A DNA stretch of 64,000 bases from Chloroflexi bacterium HGW-Chloroflexi-6 (GTDB taxonomy: Bacteria; Chloroflexota; Anaerolineae; Anaerolineales; Villigracilaceae). Where the stretch lies: contig PHBU01000002.1 of assembly GCA_002840685.1 (NCBI GenBank), forward strand, positions 1 to 64,000. Reading direction: 5' to 3'. Positions 26,938-38,700 of this stretch are shown piece by piece. The notes under the pieces were generated by a model. That model saw nothing but the letters and a program-made list of their open reading frames with translations. It was not told the DNA's origin and did no database searches. Position 1 is the stretch's first letter; every line of letters starts with the position of its first letter. The translations under genes were made by a program, and so were the position numbers.

Positions 26938-29900
26938 TTACGGCAACCCGAACGTTTTAACTATAAAGACCGCCATCTGTGCCCTTGTGACTGAATTCTC
27001 CGGGCAGTAGTTGCCTGCTCCACAACCACTGGTGATGCCTTCAGCAGCCAACCGCTTGATCCATCTTGCCGCCCAATAATCGGCGGGAACATCTGCAAAG
27101 CCGGAGCCATCTCCAAGGGCGGGCGGAGCATAACCAGAACCATTTTTGGCCTTAAGCAGAAAGACCGCCATTTGGGCCCGCGTTACGGGAGCTTCAGGAC
27201 AGTAGTTGCCACCTCCACAGCCGCTAGTGATGCCTTCTGCGGCCAACTGCTTGATCCATTTTGCAGCCCAATGGCTTGTTGCCACATCCCCAAAACCAGT
27301 GCTGCCACCAACCAATGGAGGCGTATAGCTTTTGCCATGCATACTCTTAAGCAGGAAGACTGCCATTTGAGCGCGAGTGACAGTGCTGTCAGGACAGTAG
27401 AGAAGGTTCGGGGTTGTAGCACAACCTCCAGTGATGCCAGCATTGTATAGGCGCTCAATGAACGACCAGGCCCAGTAAGTAACTGGAACATCTTCAAAAG
27501 TTGCTACCGGGCTTCCTGTTGAAAATGACCAAAATGCAATAATGTTGCCATTGGCATAGGTTGTCCCAGCAGCATTGCTTGCCCGAACATGCCAGTAATA
27601 CGTTGTGCTTGCCGCCAGCCTGGATAGATTGGCAGAAGTATTGGCTCCTACTGAAACCCAGTTCGAACAGGTATTATCGTCGCTTGTGTCAAAACAATAC
27701 TCATACGATGTTGCGCCACTGCTGGAACCCCATAGCAAGGCCAGGCTCGTGGATTGATCAGACGCACCATTGACCGGGGATGCTTTGTCGAAGGCACCAG
27801 GATGCGTTGTATCTGTAATAGCAGATGCAACATAATCCTGATTAACCAAAGTATTCTCCAAGCTGGTATACTGCCGATTTTCTGGCGCAAAAGTGTACCC
27901 AGTCTTTGATGGCGTTACAGTTCCACTCCAGCCAAATGGAACCGCGATAGTGTAAAGCCCCGTATCACCCGCCGTAACCACCTTCGCCTCGCCATCAACG
28001 TAACTCAAGGTGACGCCAGATGTGCCGGCGTTACCAGAAATGGTGACAAATGGCTCAAGGATAACAGGCTCGGTGGCATAAACTGGGTAAGGTTCGGATA
28101 GGTTGCCGACTCCGTCCTCGGCCACAATCCAGACCACGCGGCGTTCATCATACGTCCAGGCCAGGGTGCTGGTGTAAGGTTGCGTGACCACAGAATCCTG
28201 CATGAGCGGATCGTTGTCCAGGTGGAGTTGTGCAACTCCAGACAGATTGTTATAAGCGTAGATGTTCAAGGTGCGCTCATTGCCCTGACCTGGCTCCGCA
28301 GCGGCAGAAACATCAGGCGCGAAGGAGTCTATATAGTAAGTGGCGCTGTAAATCTCAGAGATGTTCCCGGCCGCGTCACGATATTGAACGTAGAACGTTC
28401 CTTCGGGTTGGGTTGGGTCAACTGGCACTTCGGCCGATTCGATGAAGGACTGCCAGAAAGCATCCGTCAGGTTGGGGTCGAAGCCAAAGCGGAGTTCAAC
28501 TGCATCGCGGGCAATGACCGGTTCTTCGAACAGCTGTTCCGACTGGCCACATCCCAAATCACCTTCTTCCCAACATCCCCAATCTTCCCAATAACTATAT
28601 TCCCCAAAGTACAGGGTAGTTGTGGCAGCATCCACAGGCAGTACAGATGGGTCGACATACAAGTAGCCTGCCTGAGGTTGGGTATCGTAAATAAATTGCA
28701 GAGTAGTGATACCCGATATGTTGCCGGCGTCATCCTGGAAGCGGGCATATACAGTTTTCAAGCCATCTCCGCCTTGTGGGGTGTAGTTGGCGACTGGTGA
28801 GAAGGGCTGCCACTCGGCATCTGCAAAAGCAATCTCTTCACTTAGCTGGATCTTTGACAGGCCGCTGTTGTCGTCATAGCCATCGACGAATAGGGCTACA
28901 CTACCATCTTCGGTTGCCTGGAGTGTCATGGTAGAGACTGTGTCACCAGGATCAGAACTTAGTTGCATGGCACTCATTTCGCCTGCAGATTCAGGCTGCA
29001 ATGGGATGTCATCTGTCAATAAAAGTTCGCCGCTGGGACGATGGGCATCGTACAGGATGTCGTCAAAATAAGCGGCATGTATTTTGCCATTGGAATCTTT
29101 GAAACGGGCATAGACAAAACGCGGCTCAACCGGCGAACCGGTTGTCGAGATGGTCCAGGGAAGCCTGGGGGCAAAGGGCTGCCAGGATGCACCCGTGAAA
29201 TCGTCACGGTCACTGAGCATCATTTCCACCGCAAATGGCGCGCACAGGCTCAGTGTGACAGTTACAGTGGATGTATACAGCGCGCCGTCATTGATGAGCA
29301 CCTGCGGCGCATCACAAGTCAGCTCCGGTTTTGGGTCCGGCGCCGGCATTTCGGGTTGGACGGTTGAAGGCGGGACAACCGCTTCAGGCCGCACAGCCGC
29401 TAGGAATCCCGGCTGGTGGTGGTAACTCGTGCTTCCAATCGTGGTTGTGGTAGGCAGGCCAATGCCCCCGGATGTGAACATGAGCTGGTATTGGGCCGAT
29501 TGCAAAGGCGGGGTGAGCACGCCGTTGCCAAAAACGCCAACCGGGAATCCGTAACGGTCAAAGCCGGGGATTTCCATCGGGATGGCCTGGCTGCCGGCTT
29601 CGTAGCCGTTCAACAGGGTGTATTGGGAACTGGCAGAGACCGGGGAATCGGTCACCTGCCCGAGCGTGCCGCGCGCGCTGTAGTTGTCTGAAGCGTGGGC
29701 GCCGCTGCCAGCGACGAGAACATAATCGAACAGGCGATAGTTGGACGAGTTCGGCCGGCCGGGGTTGACGTCGAAATAAATTTCGTGCCTGACAATTTCA
29801 GAAAGCAGGCCAACGCCATCGATGACCTGGGCATAGGCCGGCCAGGATTGGCGGCTGATGGCCGGGATTTGCCACAGCCGGTCAGGAGAAGGCTGCTCCC

Positions 29901-32900
29901 ACTCGGTCCAATTATGCCCATTATTCGAGAAGCGGGCAGCGTAGACGCCACTGCCCTGGTCACTGGCATCGACATTGAGCACAACCAGACTCTGGCTGGT
30001 CTCGTTGGCTCCGCTGTTGAAGGTGAAATTGACCTGCGGGGGCACGTTGTCGTAGCGCAGGATGAAGACTGTATTCCAGGATTCAGCCAGGTTGCCGACC
30101 TTGTCGACAGTGCGAACCCGCAGGTAGCCGGTACAGGCCGAATCCGCCGCGCACAAAGGCTCCAGGGCGTGATAAGAATTTGCGGTAATTAGTGTTGCAC
30201 TGGTTCCCGCCGAATTGGGCCCCCAGTAGATGTAATAGCCGGCAATGCCCGAGCCTTCATCGTGGGCAACCGACCAGGAGAAATCGGCCAGGCTGGTTGC
30301 CTTTTGCCAATCGGTGCTGATTCCAGCCGCGTGGGTGACGTCGGATGGATTCTCAGGCGGGGTGTTATCGTAGCGGAAGGTGAACAGGGTTGCCCACGAA
30401 GTCCAATTGCCGGCCACATCCTGGGTGCGGGCGCGCAGGTAGTAGGTACCGGTTGGTACACCGGCGGGGAAAGGCTTCCAAGTGAGTGGCTCGGAAGCCA
30501 GAACGTTTGTATAGCCAATCCCATTCGGGTCGCTGCCGAAATAGAGTTGGTAGCCGCGCACGCCGGAGAGATTGTCCGTGGCTGCATCCCAGGCAAAAGT
30601 GGGGATGTTGTGCGTATTTTGCCAGACATTGTTAGGCGGGCTGTTGGTTTCGCGCAGGTTGACCGGCAGGGAGGGCGGGGTGCGGTCGACCTGGAAGGCA
30701 AACGAGCGGGTAGATTCGACATTGCCAACTTTATCGAGGCTGTAATACTCGACCGTGTGCGTACCATCGCTGTCGATGGGGATAGTGGCCGTACTGCCGA
30801 TGACGGTTTGCAACGCGCCGCCATTCAGGCGATAGTGAACGCTTTGCTCGCCAGAGTGGGCGTTACCGGTGCCCCTATCAGCAGCGTTCAGCCTGACCTC
30901 GACAGGCTGGTTATACCAGGCAGGCCACAGGCTGGTATTCGCTTGCCCATTCAAGCTGGGCGTGGTGACGGGCGCGGCCAGGTCAATCAGCAAAGTAACA
31001 AGGCGGCTGGCGGCAGATTGCCCGGCCGGGTTGAATGCTGTGTATTTGTCATATACAACAAAATAAATTTCATTCCTACCACTCATGCCCGTGCGTGTAT
31101 GGCTCCAATTAGACAGGCCCGTGTGGGAACTTTGGGCGCCGCAACCATCGCCGGAGCAGCGAACTTCAATCCTGCTCAGCTGGCCTTCCGGGTCGGAGGC
31201 TGTTCCCGCAAACATCCAGGATGTTTCCCGGCTGAAAATTTGGGTCTCTGTGAGGCCATTAGATGTCTGGAAATTAATGGTCGGTAATCCATTAGGGGAA
31301 AGGATAGAGAAAGAACGTGTTGCGCTCCAGGGACTGATCGCTAATTCTGGATCGCGCGCGCGTACACGCCATTGATAGGTGCCATATTTGTAATCCAGGC
31401 TTGTAGGTCGCCACACCATCGTATCAAGCCAGGAGCTGGTAAAACTTACTTCAGATCCAATAATTTCAACCTGAAAGTTAAGATGGTTTTTTTCTGGATC
31501 ACCTCCGCTAGACCAATATAAGGTTGGCGCTTCATTGGCCTGACTGAAACCATCTTGTGGCGATTTGGAATTTGGGGAAAAAGGAGCCAAGTTACAAGCA
31601 AGAGATGAAGATGATGAACTTGCAACACCTTGCAGATTTGTTTGAGCATTGGCATCACACCTGCTGCTTAGCCCAATATAAAAATTTCCTGTTCCATAAT
31701 CCCTGATATCACTATCTTGATTTATTCGCTCTGGGTTTGTTGTGTTTGCCCAGACGACAAACTGAGTCGCTTCACAAATATGCCATTCCTGATTTTTTCC
31801 ATCTCTTTGATCCCATAAAATTAATTTTGCACCAAAATCTTTAGTGGATCCAGGAACTGCTAAAACTAGATTTGATTCTGCATGCCTGATACGAAAATCG
31901 CCATTGACCCCGTTTATAGGCTCAAGCTTCCAGAGCGCACCATCTTCTGGTGAACAGCTACGCTGAGTAACTGCTTGACCTTTCTTTGTTCCGGTCAAAC
32001 AAAATTGATTTATTGCCGGTGCCAAGTAGTAAGTACCGTTTCCAAAAGGAATAGCTAACCACCGTTGAGCAATCAATGATTTCCAAGGCTGTTGGACAAC
32101 TGGGGCATCCCAATATGTGAAGTATGGTTTCAAATGCTGCTTATCCCATGGGTCGTAAGATAATTGATTTTTTGCGGTCAGCACCATTTCATTTGAAAGT
32201 GAACGAATTAAATATGCCTTATCTTCAGACAAGCTACTACCAGGATCCAAATTCTTTGTAGGAAACTTTACTGCTTTGGGAGTGAATGGAATTGTAACTA
32301 ATGGTACCTCTACAGATTTATACAAATCAGTTACATCATAAAAATAAACCGCTTTCTCGCGTTCTTCACCGCATCCACGTCCTTCTGAGAGTGGATACTT
32401 ATAAAATGCGATTTGTGAACCAGATGGGGTTGGGCAAGTGCTATTTTTGAAAAATTGCTTACTACCAACCTGTTCTCCATTATCAATATGTTCAAGGAAT
32501 GTTGAATTATCGCTGTGATTTACTTTCCAGCGGGAAAACACTTGACCATTAATTGGAGCATAGTCAAGATTAGCATGATTCGTTTGAAGAGAAGGTAAGG
32601 GTTCTTTCGTACCATAATTAATTAAATCCATATGAACATGTACCCCATCCCAACCTCCACCACAAGCTCCTGTTGCAGCATCTTCAGCCAAGTCCGCAAT
32701 GTATTGGTTTTTTTCTACTCTCTGTACATGTGTTGGCTTAATATTGGTAATATGAACAAGCCTTACAGCCCAGCCATTTTCAAAATCTATAATTACCCAG
32801 CATTGTTGAGTGCTGCTTCTTATTATTTTTCCACTAGCAGGAGCAACGATAGGATCATAAACGATTTTGCCATTATCGTCTTTAGTGGCTTTTGGAGAAA

Positions 32901-33207
32901 TATCAATACCGGATATAACACTTGACTTTCTGTTCCATGAATGTGCAGTACCATTAAATTTTATTTCTGTGCCTTCTGGAAATGGAAATTGCAGAAAATC
33001 ATCAGGTAACCTATCCAGAATTTGATTAGCAGGCTGAATATTGACAGTAATCCGCTCTGACTCAAGTGTGTCAAAATCATTTTTTGAAGTAAATAGCTCG
33101 ATTCTTCCCTGAGCATTGGCTACTGGCCCCTGTTGCACAAGCAACAGCGCGAGAATCAAAACCATGCGAGAGGCCGTCAATAGATACCTGTAGTAAAAAT
33201 TTTTCAT
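26938..33207 (-). CDS. Giant secreted surface protein: signal peptide, M23-like region, ricin-B-like region, Ig/FN3-like repeats, three C-terminal SLH motifs
   Basis: MKNFYYRYLLTASRMVLILALLLVQQGPVANAQG signal; ISGIDISPK...GVHVHMDLINYG (M23-like); QFCLTGTKKGQAVTQRSC..LWKLEPI..DFRIRHAESNLVLAVPG (ricin-like); FEDVPVTYWAWSFIERLYNAGITGGC...VTRAQMAVFLLKSM x3 (SLH). Confidence 0.8.
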   Translation of the reverse strand: MKNFYYRYLLTASRMVLILALLLVQQGPVANAQGRIELFTSKNDFDTLESERITVNIQPANQILDRLPDDFLQFPFPEGTEIKFNGTAHSWNRKSSVISGIDISPKATKDDNGKIVYDPIVAPASGKIIRSSTQQCWVIIDFENGWAVRLVHITNIKPTHVQRVEKNQYIADLAEDAATGACGGGWDGVHVHMDLINYGTKEPLPSLQTNHANLDYAPINGQVFSRWKVNHSDNSTFLEHIDNGEQVGSKQFFKNSTCPTPSGSQIAFYKYPLSEGRGCGEEREKAVYFYDVTDLYKSVEVPLVTIPFTPKAVKFPTKNLDPGSSLSEDKAYLIRSLSNEMVLTAKNQLSYDPWDKQHLKPYFTYWDAPVVQQPWKSLIAQRWLAIPFGNGTYYLAPAINQFCLTGTKKGQAVTQRSCSPEDGALWKLEPINGVNGDFRIRHAESNLVLAVPGSTKDFGAKLILWDQRDGKNQEWHICEATQFVVWANTTNPERINQDSDIRDYGTGNFYIGLSSRCDANAQTNLQGVASSSSSSLACNLAPFSPNSKSPQDGFSQANEAPTLYWSSGGDPEKNHLNFQVEIIGSEVSFTSSWLDTMVWRPTSLDYKYGTYQWRVRARDPELAISPWSATRSFSILSPNGLPTINFQTSNGLTETQIFSRETSWMFAGTASDPEGQLSRIEVRCSGDGCGAQSSHTGLSNWSHTRTGMSGRNEIYFVVYDKYTAFNPAGQSAASRLVTLLIDLAAPVTTPSLNGQANTSLWPAWYNQPVEVRLNAADRGTGNAHSGEQSVHYRLNGGALQTVIGSTATIPIDSDGTHTVEYYSLDKVGNVESTRSFAFQVDRTPPSLPVNLRETNSPPNNVWQNTHNIPTFAWDAATDNLSGVRGYQLYFGSDPNGIGYTNVLASEPLTWKPFPAGVPTGTYYLRARTQDVAGNWTSWATLFTFRYDNTPPENPSDVTHAAGISTDWQKATSLADFSWSVAHDEGSGIAGYYIYWGPNSAGTSATLITANSYHALEPLCAADSACTGYLRVRTVDKVGNLAESWNTVFILRYDNVPPQVNFTFNSGANETSQSLVVLNVDASDQGSGVYAARFSNNGHNWTEWEQPSPDRLWQIPAISRQSWPAYAQVIDGVGLLSEIVRHEIYFDVNPGRPNSSNYRLFDYVLVAGSGAHASDNYSARGTLGQVTDSPVSASSQYTLLNGYEAGSQAIPMEIPGFDRYGFPVGVFGNGVLTPPLQSAQYQLMFTSGGIGLPTTTTIGSTSYHHQPGFLAAVRPEAVVPPSTVQPEMPAPDPKPELTCDAPQVLINDGALYTSTVTVTLSLCAPFAVEMMLSDRDDFTGASWQPFAPRLPWTISTTGSPVEPRFVYARFKDSNGKIHAAYFDDILYDAHRPSGELLLTDDIPLQPESAGEMSAMQLSSDPGDTVSTMTLQATEDGSVALFVDGYDDNSGLSKIQLSEEIAFADAEWQPFSPVANYTPQGGDGLKTVYARFQDDAGNISGITTLQFIYDTQPQAGYLYVDPSVLPVDAATTTLYFGEYSYWEDWGCWEEGDLGCGQSEQLFEEPVIARDAVELRFGFDPNLTDAFWQSFIESAEVPVDPTQPEGTFYVQYRDAAGNISEIYSATYYIDSFAPDVSAAAEPGQGNERTLNIYAYNNLSGVAQLHLDNDPLMQDSVVTQPYTSTLAWTYDERRVVWIVAEDGVGNLSEPYPVYATEPVILEPFVTISGNAGTSGVTLSYVDGEAKVVTAGDTGLYTIAVPFGWSGTVTPSKTGYTFAPENRQYTSLENTLVNQDYVASAITDTTHPGAFDKASPVNGASDQSTSLALLWGSSSGATSYEYCFDTSDDNTCSNWVSVGANTSANLSRLAASTTYYWHVRASNAAGTTYANGNIIAFWSFSTGSPVATFEDVPVTYWAWSFIERLYNAGITGGCATTPNLLYCPDSTVTRAQMAVFLLKSMHGKSYTPPLVGGSTGFGDVATSHWAAKWIKQLAAEGITSGCGGGNYCPEAPVTRAQMAVFLLKAKNGSGYAPPALGDGSGFADVPADYWAARWIKRLAAEGITSGCGAGNYCPENSVTRAQMAVFIVKTFGLP

Positions 33208-33413
33208 CTTTAAGTCTCCCGACCCGAACAAAGCGAGGAACAGGGTCAAAATTGCGCAGTTACAAACATGCTCGCCTAGTTATTAAAGCAGACCAATTGA
33301 TAACTGCTGTTGAGCACGAAAGGCAACCCAAGCTAGCCGTCCCTTTCGACGTGTTCACGCTCAGCGTAGCAACGATGCAAATTTCCGTTCGGGTTTGGCG
33401 TCAATCTATTCAA

Positions 33414-34466
33414 TTATGGAGATTGCAAGACCAGATAATATAAACAGGTCTGGTAACTATTTTCATCTTGCAAGGTCATAAGCCCTGGTTGTTGAGAACT
33501 AACAGCGCCTTTAATAGTGTGCTCTCCTGCAGGCAAAGTAATAAGGCGTTGTCCATTCAGATTGAACCATTCATTGTTTGTCGTGCTAAAAGACTGAACA
33601 GTACTAATATTATCGACGATCAAATGAAAAGATGCCTCTTTATTAAGTGTTCCTGTAGTCTGAAAATTTGCCAGTCCCACGCTCCAGACCAAAACTTGGC
33701 TGGTTTTTTCCAATGTAAAGGTTGTAGAAAGGGTTGGCACAGGTAAAGTGGCATAACCTCCTGACAACGATACAGCTTGCTGGCTTTGCAAGCACACATT
33801 ACCGTTTGGCAGGTTTATCTTTTCAGGTGAAACGCTTCCATCAGGAGGAACAAAACTAATATCAGCCCCAAGTTTGACTCGCGTTACAGATTCATTTGCA
33901 AGTTTTTCAGTTGTAATTGCAAGATTTTCCAACTTTACAGTGCTAATACTGCCATCCGGCACAGTCAAAGCCTGCACAGCAAACGGCACACTGCCCAACT
34001 GGATGCGCGGAGTCATTTCGTTATCCGTCCCAGCCGTGATTCCCAACCACAGGCTGCCATTGCTGCTGACCAGGCTTTGCGGGATAGAATTCAGGCTGCC
34101 GAGCATAACATTGAACAAGCCATCGCTAACCTGCACGCTGTTAGGGCCAGTCCAGTTTTCTTCCCACAAGGGCACACCGTCCGTTGCGGCGCTATACAGC
34201 CGAAAAACCATCGGAACGGTATTGGTAATTGGCGTTCCGGCGCTATCGGCCAGGCGTCCCTGGTAGGGCCAGGTTCCGGTGGATGTGGTTGCGCTGGCTG
34301 GCTGCTGCCAGGGCAACGCATTTGCCGACTGCGCCCAAAACAGCGTAAGAATCACCACAAAGGTGAAGATTGCGTTGCCACGTGAGGGCAACCAGGTGCG
34401 CCAGTCCACTTGTGACAAGCTTTTGAGTAATGAAAAACGGGGTTTCGTAACGGGTTGTGATTCCAT
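33414..34466 (-). CDS. Secreted protein of unknown function, tail-fibre-like repeats
   Basis: N-terminal TM/signal NAIFTFVVILTLFWAQSANA, WPYQGRLADSAGTPITNTVPMVFRLYSAATDGVPLWEENW..., VPDGSISTVKLENLAITTEKLANESVTRVKL. Confidence 0.6.
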   Translation of the reverse strand: MESQPVTKPRFSLLKSLSQVDWRTWLPSRGNAIFTFVVILTLFWAQSANALPWQQPASATTSTGTWPYQGRLADSAGTPITNTVPMVFRLYSAATDGVPLWEENWTGPNSVQVSDGLFNVMLGSLNSIPQSLVSSNGSLWLGITAGTDNEMTPRIQLGSVPFAVQALTVPDGSISTVKLENLAITTEKLANESVTRVKLGADISFVPPDGSVSPEKINLPNGNVCLQSQQAVSLSGGYATLPVPTLSTTFTLEKTSQVLVWSVGLANFQTTGTLNKEASFHLIVDNISTVQSFSTTNNEWFNLNGQRLITLPAGEHTIKGAVSSQQPGLMTLQDENSYQTCLYYLVLQSP

Positions 34467-34706
34467 AATATAGCCTCCTGTTGTATGGAAAAAATATTTC
34501 TTTTTAATGGCGGTATTCGCACGCAGTCAATTCCCCCATTCAATTTCAACCGATAAAAACTCATACCCAACTAGATTGCCCAAAAACATGAGTAATCGAA
34601 AACGCTATATTTTTATACTATGCGATATCATCCCAATCATAGTGATAAATGTCATAATTACCCGTCACTTTTCAAAAATGCAAGCGGATGTTGAAGAAAA
34701 CATCAA

Positions 34707-34748
34707 AAGAGTGATCAGGTTGCTTGTCACAGCAGCCTGATCACTCTT
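34707..34748. terminator. Hairpin terminator, 13-bp perfect stem
   Basis: AAGAGTGATCAGG ... CCTGATCACTCTT. Confidence 0.6.
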
Positions 34749-34767
34749 GAGTCTTTGCGCAAGGCGC

Positions 34768-34845
34768 TATGGTAACTCAAACGTCTTGACGATAAATACC
34801 GCCATCTGGGCATGTGTCACTGGATTCTCAGGGCGATATTTTGCG
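34768..34845 (-). pseudogene. SLH-motif C-terminal remnant
   Basis: Reverse strand reads KYRPENPVTHAQMAVFIVKTFELP*, matching the C-terminus of the 26938-33207 protein (CPENSVTRAQMAVFIVKTFGLP*). Confidence 0.7.
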
Positions 34846-34974
34846 ATTGCTCACCTGTTGGTTTTTGGTCAAGGGATGCAATTCGGATTTCTTGGCCGGT
34901 ATTTGGCTATTGGGGCGCTAATCCAGAACGCGGATGTAATGGAAATCTGCCAGCGTGAAAATGTGCGCAGCCAG

Positions 34975-35385
34975 CTACTTTGTTTCGGTAGAGCGATTGT
35001 CCCGCTCCCAGCGCTGGATGGCCTGATTTAGCCAGGCGATGCGGTTGCCTTGTGGGTTTTTCTGACGCTCGAACTCAATCAGGCGTTCGGCAGCAGAGCG
35101 GTTGCCACCAACTTTGCTGAGCAGATTGTTGAACAACTCGGCCTGGTTGATGGCCGCGCCGAACAACTCATCTGCCGGGTGAGGCTTGTTGGTCAGTCTT
35201 CGAATTAACGCGCTGAACCAGTTCTCCTGTCGCGCAGGGGAGTGTGATGGCTGCCGATCAGCCTCCGGCTCATAAATATTGACACCGCAATTCGGGCAGC
35301 GGGCTAGTTCATAATAGAAATTTGCGCCACAACGACCACATTCGATTTCGTTTTCGGCGGGTTGGGGGTCAAGACTGGTGGGCAT
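34975..35385 (-). CDS. Zinc-ribbon hypothetical protein, copy 2
   Basis: MPTSLDPQPAENEIECGRCGANFYYELARCPNCGVNIYEPEADRQPSHSPARQENWFSALIRRL...; near-identical to 12392-12805 including upstream DNA. Confidence 0.75.
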   Translation of the reverse strand: MPTSLDPQPAENEIECGRCGANFYYELARCPNCGVNIYEPEADRQPSHSPARQENWFSALIRRLTNKPHPADELFGAAINQAELFNNLLSKVGGNRSAAERLIEFERQKNPQGNRIAWLNQAIQRWERDNRSTETK

Positions 35386-35769
35386 GGGGCATTCGCTTTC
35401 TCTTGGGAATTGAACGAATTCAAATCCCTACACATTATTACCACTATACAACATTTCAACTGTATTTTTGCGTTACATTTGTCTATACTCGCGGGGAAAA
35501 ATGTTCTGACTTCGGTGCTCAAAAGGGCAACTTGTTAATGAAGATTTTCTGTATTTCCGAAAAGTCGAATTATCTCCAAAAGATAACCCACAATCCCCCG
35601 CAAATCAATTGGTCTTGCGCGGGAAGATTGTGCAGAAGTCATCGATTTTGATGTGATTTTCTATGCAATTAGCGGGGAAAAACGATTACACTTAATAGGT
35701 CTGCATATTATTTGACGGGTTGGGCGAACATTCAGATAATGTAATCTTGGTGCTTATTTTGGGTAGGTT

Positions 35770-38700
35770 ATGGATATCAAAACCAGCGTTGTCGCAATTC
35801 TGAATGACAAAAACAAAATCATGGGCACCGGCTTTGTGGCTGGCGAGAATTTGATTCTGACCTGCGCCCATGTGGTTGAGCAAGCTACGGCGGGATTGAA
35901 CGAGCGAGTGACCATCCGTTTTTCAGACAATTCAAAAACTGAAGCGACCGTTGAGCAATCATCCTTCAGCCCCAGTTACGAAAAGGATGTGGCACTCTTG
36001 CGCGTGATCTCGCTGCCACAGGGTATTCCGTTTCTTCCGCTGGGAAACGCCGCCGGCAGCGCGGGACATGATTTTTATGCCTACGGCTATGCCATTGTTG
36101 CGGATGTGCAAGGGATTGGTGCGCGCGGCAAAATCGTGGATATTGTGGATAATGGCCGCCTGGTACAGTTGACTTCGCAGGAACCCGATCACGGCATGAG
36201 CGGTGGACCGGTATTGGATGAACAACGCCAGGTGGTTGTAGGAATGATTAGTAAGGGAAAAGGTGTCATCGATAGTGATCAGAGTGTTCGCAATCTTCAA
36301 ACCACCTTTGCCATATCAATGGATTCAATCGCCAATACATGTACCGTGCTGAAATTGTTGCCGAGTGAGGGGTCAACAAATACTCAGCTTGAGTCTAATC
36401 AAGTTATTGCAGTTCCGGGCTATCCGCCCCATTATTTGCTCAGGGAGGCGGAACTACAAACGTTAGCCCGAATGTTAGTTTCTTTACCGGGGCCAAATTC
36501 TATCAATTCAAAACGCAAGATCACTGTCTTGCAGGGCATGGGTGGAACAGGCAAATCCGTTCTAGCCTCTGCCTTGGCCCAAGAACCAATGGTGCGGCAG
36601 TCTTTCCCAGATGGGGTTATTTGGCTGACTATCGGTAAATCTCCAGTGCTAGCCCAGTTGTTCGAACAGACAGGGGTTTTCCTCGGGAACAGCTCTTTAC
36701 AATATTCCAATATGGTGCTCGCCAAACAAAATTTGGGTAAGTTAGCTTCTTCCAAGGCCTGTCTTGTGATTTTGGATGATGCTTGGGATGCCTATTATGG
36801 AAATCTTTTTAGCGACATCTTTGTTGATCCTCGCGCTAGAATTTTGATTACAACGCGTGATAGCCGAATCGCATCGCTGTTAGATGCTCAAGAATACAAA
36901 CTTGATATGCTCACTGAGCAACAGTGTATTGATTTGCTGTTCAATTGGACAGGGAAGCATGATAAAGGCTATGCCACAATTGCTAAAAATTTGGGATATC
37001 TGCCTCTTGCCATCAAGCTTGCTGGAGCCAGGCTTTCTTTTGGTTTGACTGTATCCGAATGGTTACTGAAATTTCAAAATATCTCTGCGATAAAAACTGG
37101 TCGAAAGGCAATAGATCGGGACGACAGCCTGGAGACCAGTATAGAATTAAGTGTGGATGCCATATTTGGTTCAGGTGATGATCCGGGAGAAAAACTGCTC
37201 TATTACACTTTTGGCATCTTCAAAGATGATGTACGCATCCCCCAATGTGTTGTTGTTCAACTCTGGATGCAGATTAAACCTGGTATTGATGAATTTAAAT
37301 GCGAAGAGATTATTAATGATCTGGTGAGCCTGGCATTGGTTGAGAGAAATTCTACAGATCGAACCATTACTTTGCATGATCTCTTGCATGGATATAACCG
37401 TGAGAAACTTGGTGATCGGTTAAAGCAAACCCACCAAGATTTATTGCAGTCATACAATCCGAAAGATATTGCCTGGCATTTAATAGAAAATGATGAGTAC
37501 ATTTACTTCAACCTGTCCTATCACATGCTTGGAGCAGGGCGCGAAGCGCAACTATTTGATGTTTTGCTAGAAGCCCCTATCTGGTTAAACCGTTATCCAG
37601 CTGACAAACTGCGCGATGTTGAAGTTTTGCTAATTAGTATTTGGGACCTGTACAATGCCAAGTATCCGGTTCCCGCTGAGAAATTTCTTTTGAGATGGTT
37701 AAATCAACATCCCAAAAGGCGAAAAGATGCTCTTGTGAATTCCAAATTGGTTGCGGTCAAATGCGCCTACAAATCTGAAAATATTAGGATTTTGGCACAC
37801 AGCCTATGCCACAGAGATGCCATTGTGCAAGACGAGTCTGTTCGATATTTATTCTACTTGAGTCATGTGCATCCTGATTACTGTTGGCAGATCGTGGATG
37901 CGGCCAGCCAAAGTATTGTCCGTTTTGGATTACCGAATTTCCATATCGTTCGGGTGTTATTCCCTGTGGTTATGTTATTGCTAATTCAACAATATCGACA
38001 TTCACCCAGCGACCTGAATACCAATTTATTAGAAAGATACAAAGTTCTTCTAAGTTCAATGCTCAAAAAGGTGTTGTTCATAAACACCATGAGTAAATTC
38101 CTCTTTGGAGGAATTGCTAAATTCATTCGCACTATGCTTGTAAAGGCACTTAAACAATATGTTCGGCGCTTGCTTAGCCACAATCTCGATGCTATCAATG
38201 TAGATCCGCAGAAGCTCCGGATTACCACCAATTCGATTGAGGAGTTTTCGCGCTTCTTTGCTCTACCAGAAGGGGATAAGCAATTATTGCGTAGATTTAT
38301 CCCTTACCTAAACCGTAACTATGGTTCTTTATTAGATCTTAAAAATGAATCGATTGAGATTCACTGTCGAGGCGATATTCTCAGCATTGCATTGGTTAAT
38401 TTTGTTGGGATGGGACGAGCGTATGCAAATCCTGATCAAATATTTGAGTTTTATAGCTCTACGTTTCAGGGGGTACTTTCCTCCCAAGCGAATCAGTACA
38501 ATCGGATTGCGCGAGTTGCAGAAAGCATTTCACATGCCATGTATTCTGTTCTTGACCGGCAGAAACATATAAAGGATGAGTGGCTTTCATTCTCGAAAGA
38601 GTTAATCCAACAGCATATCGACAATACAGCGAAGGCATTTCAATATGGTGTTACATCAACCTCGATTGGCAAATATATCTACTATACTCCGATGTATTAT

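Noticed and set aside
30262-31287. 341-aa plus-strand ORF
   Set aside because: Antisense to the giant SLH protein; repeat-derived shadow.
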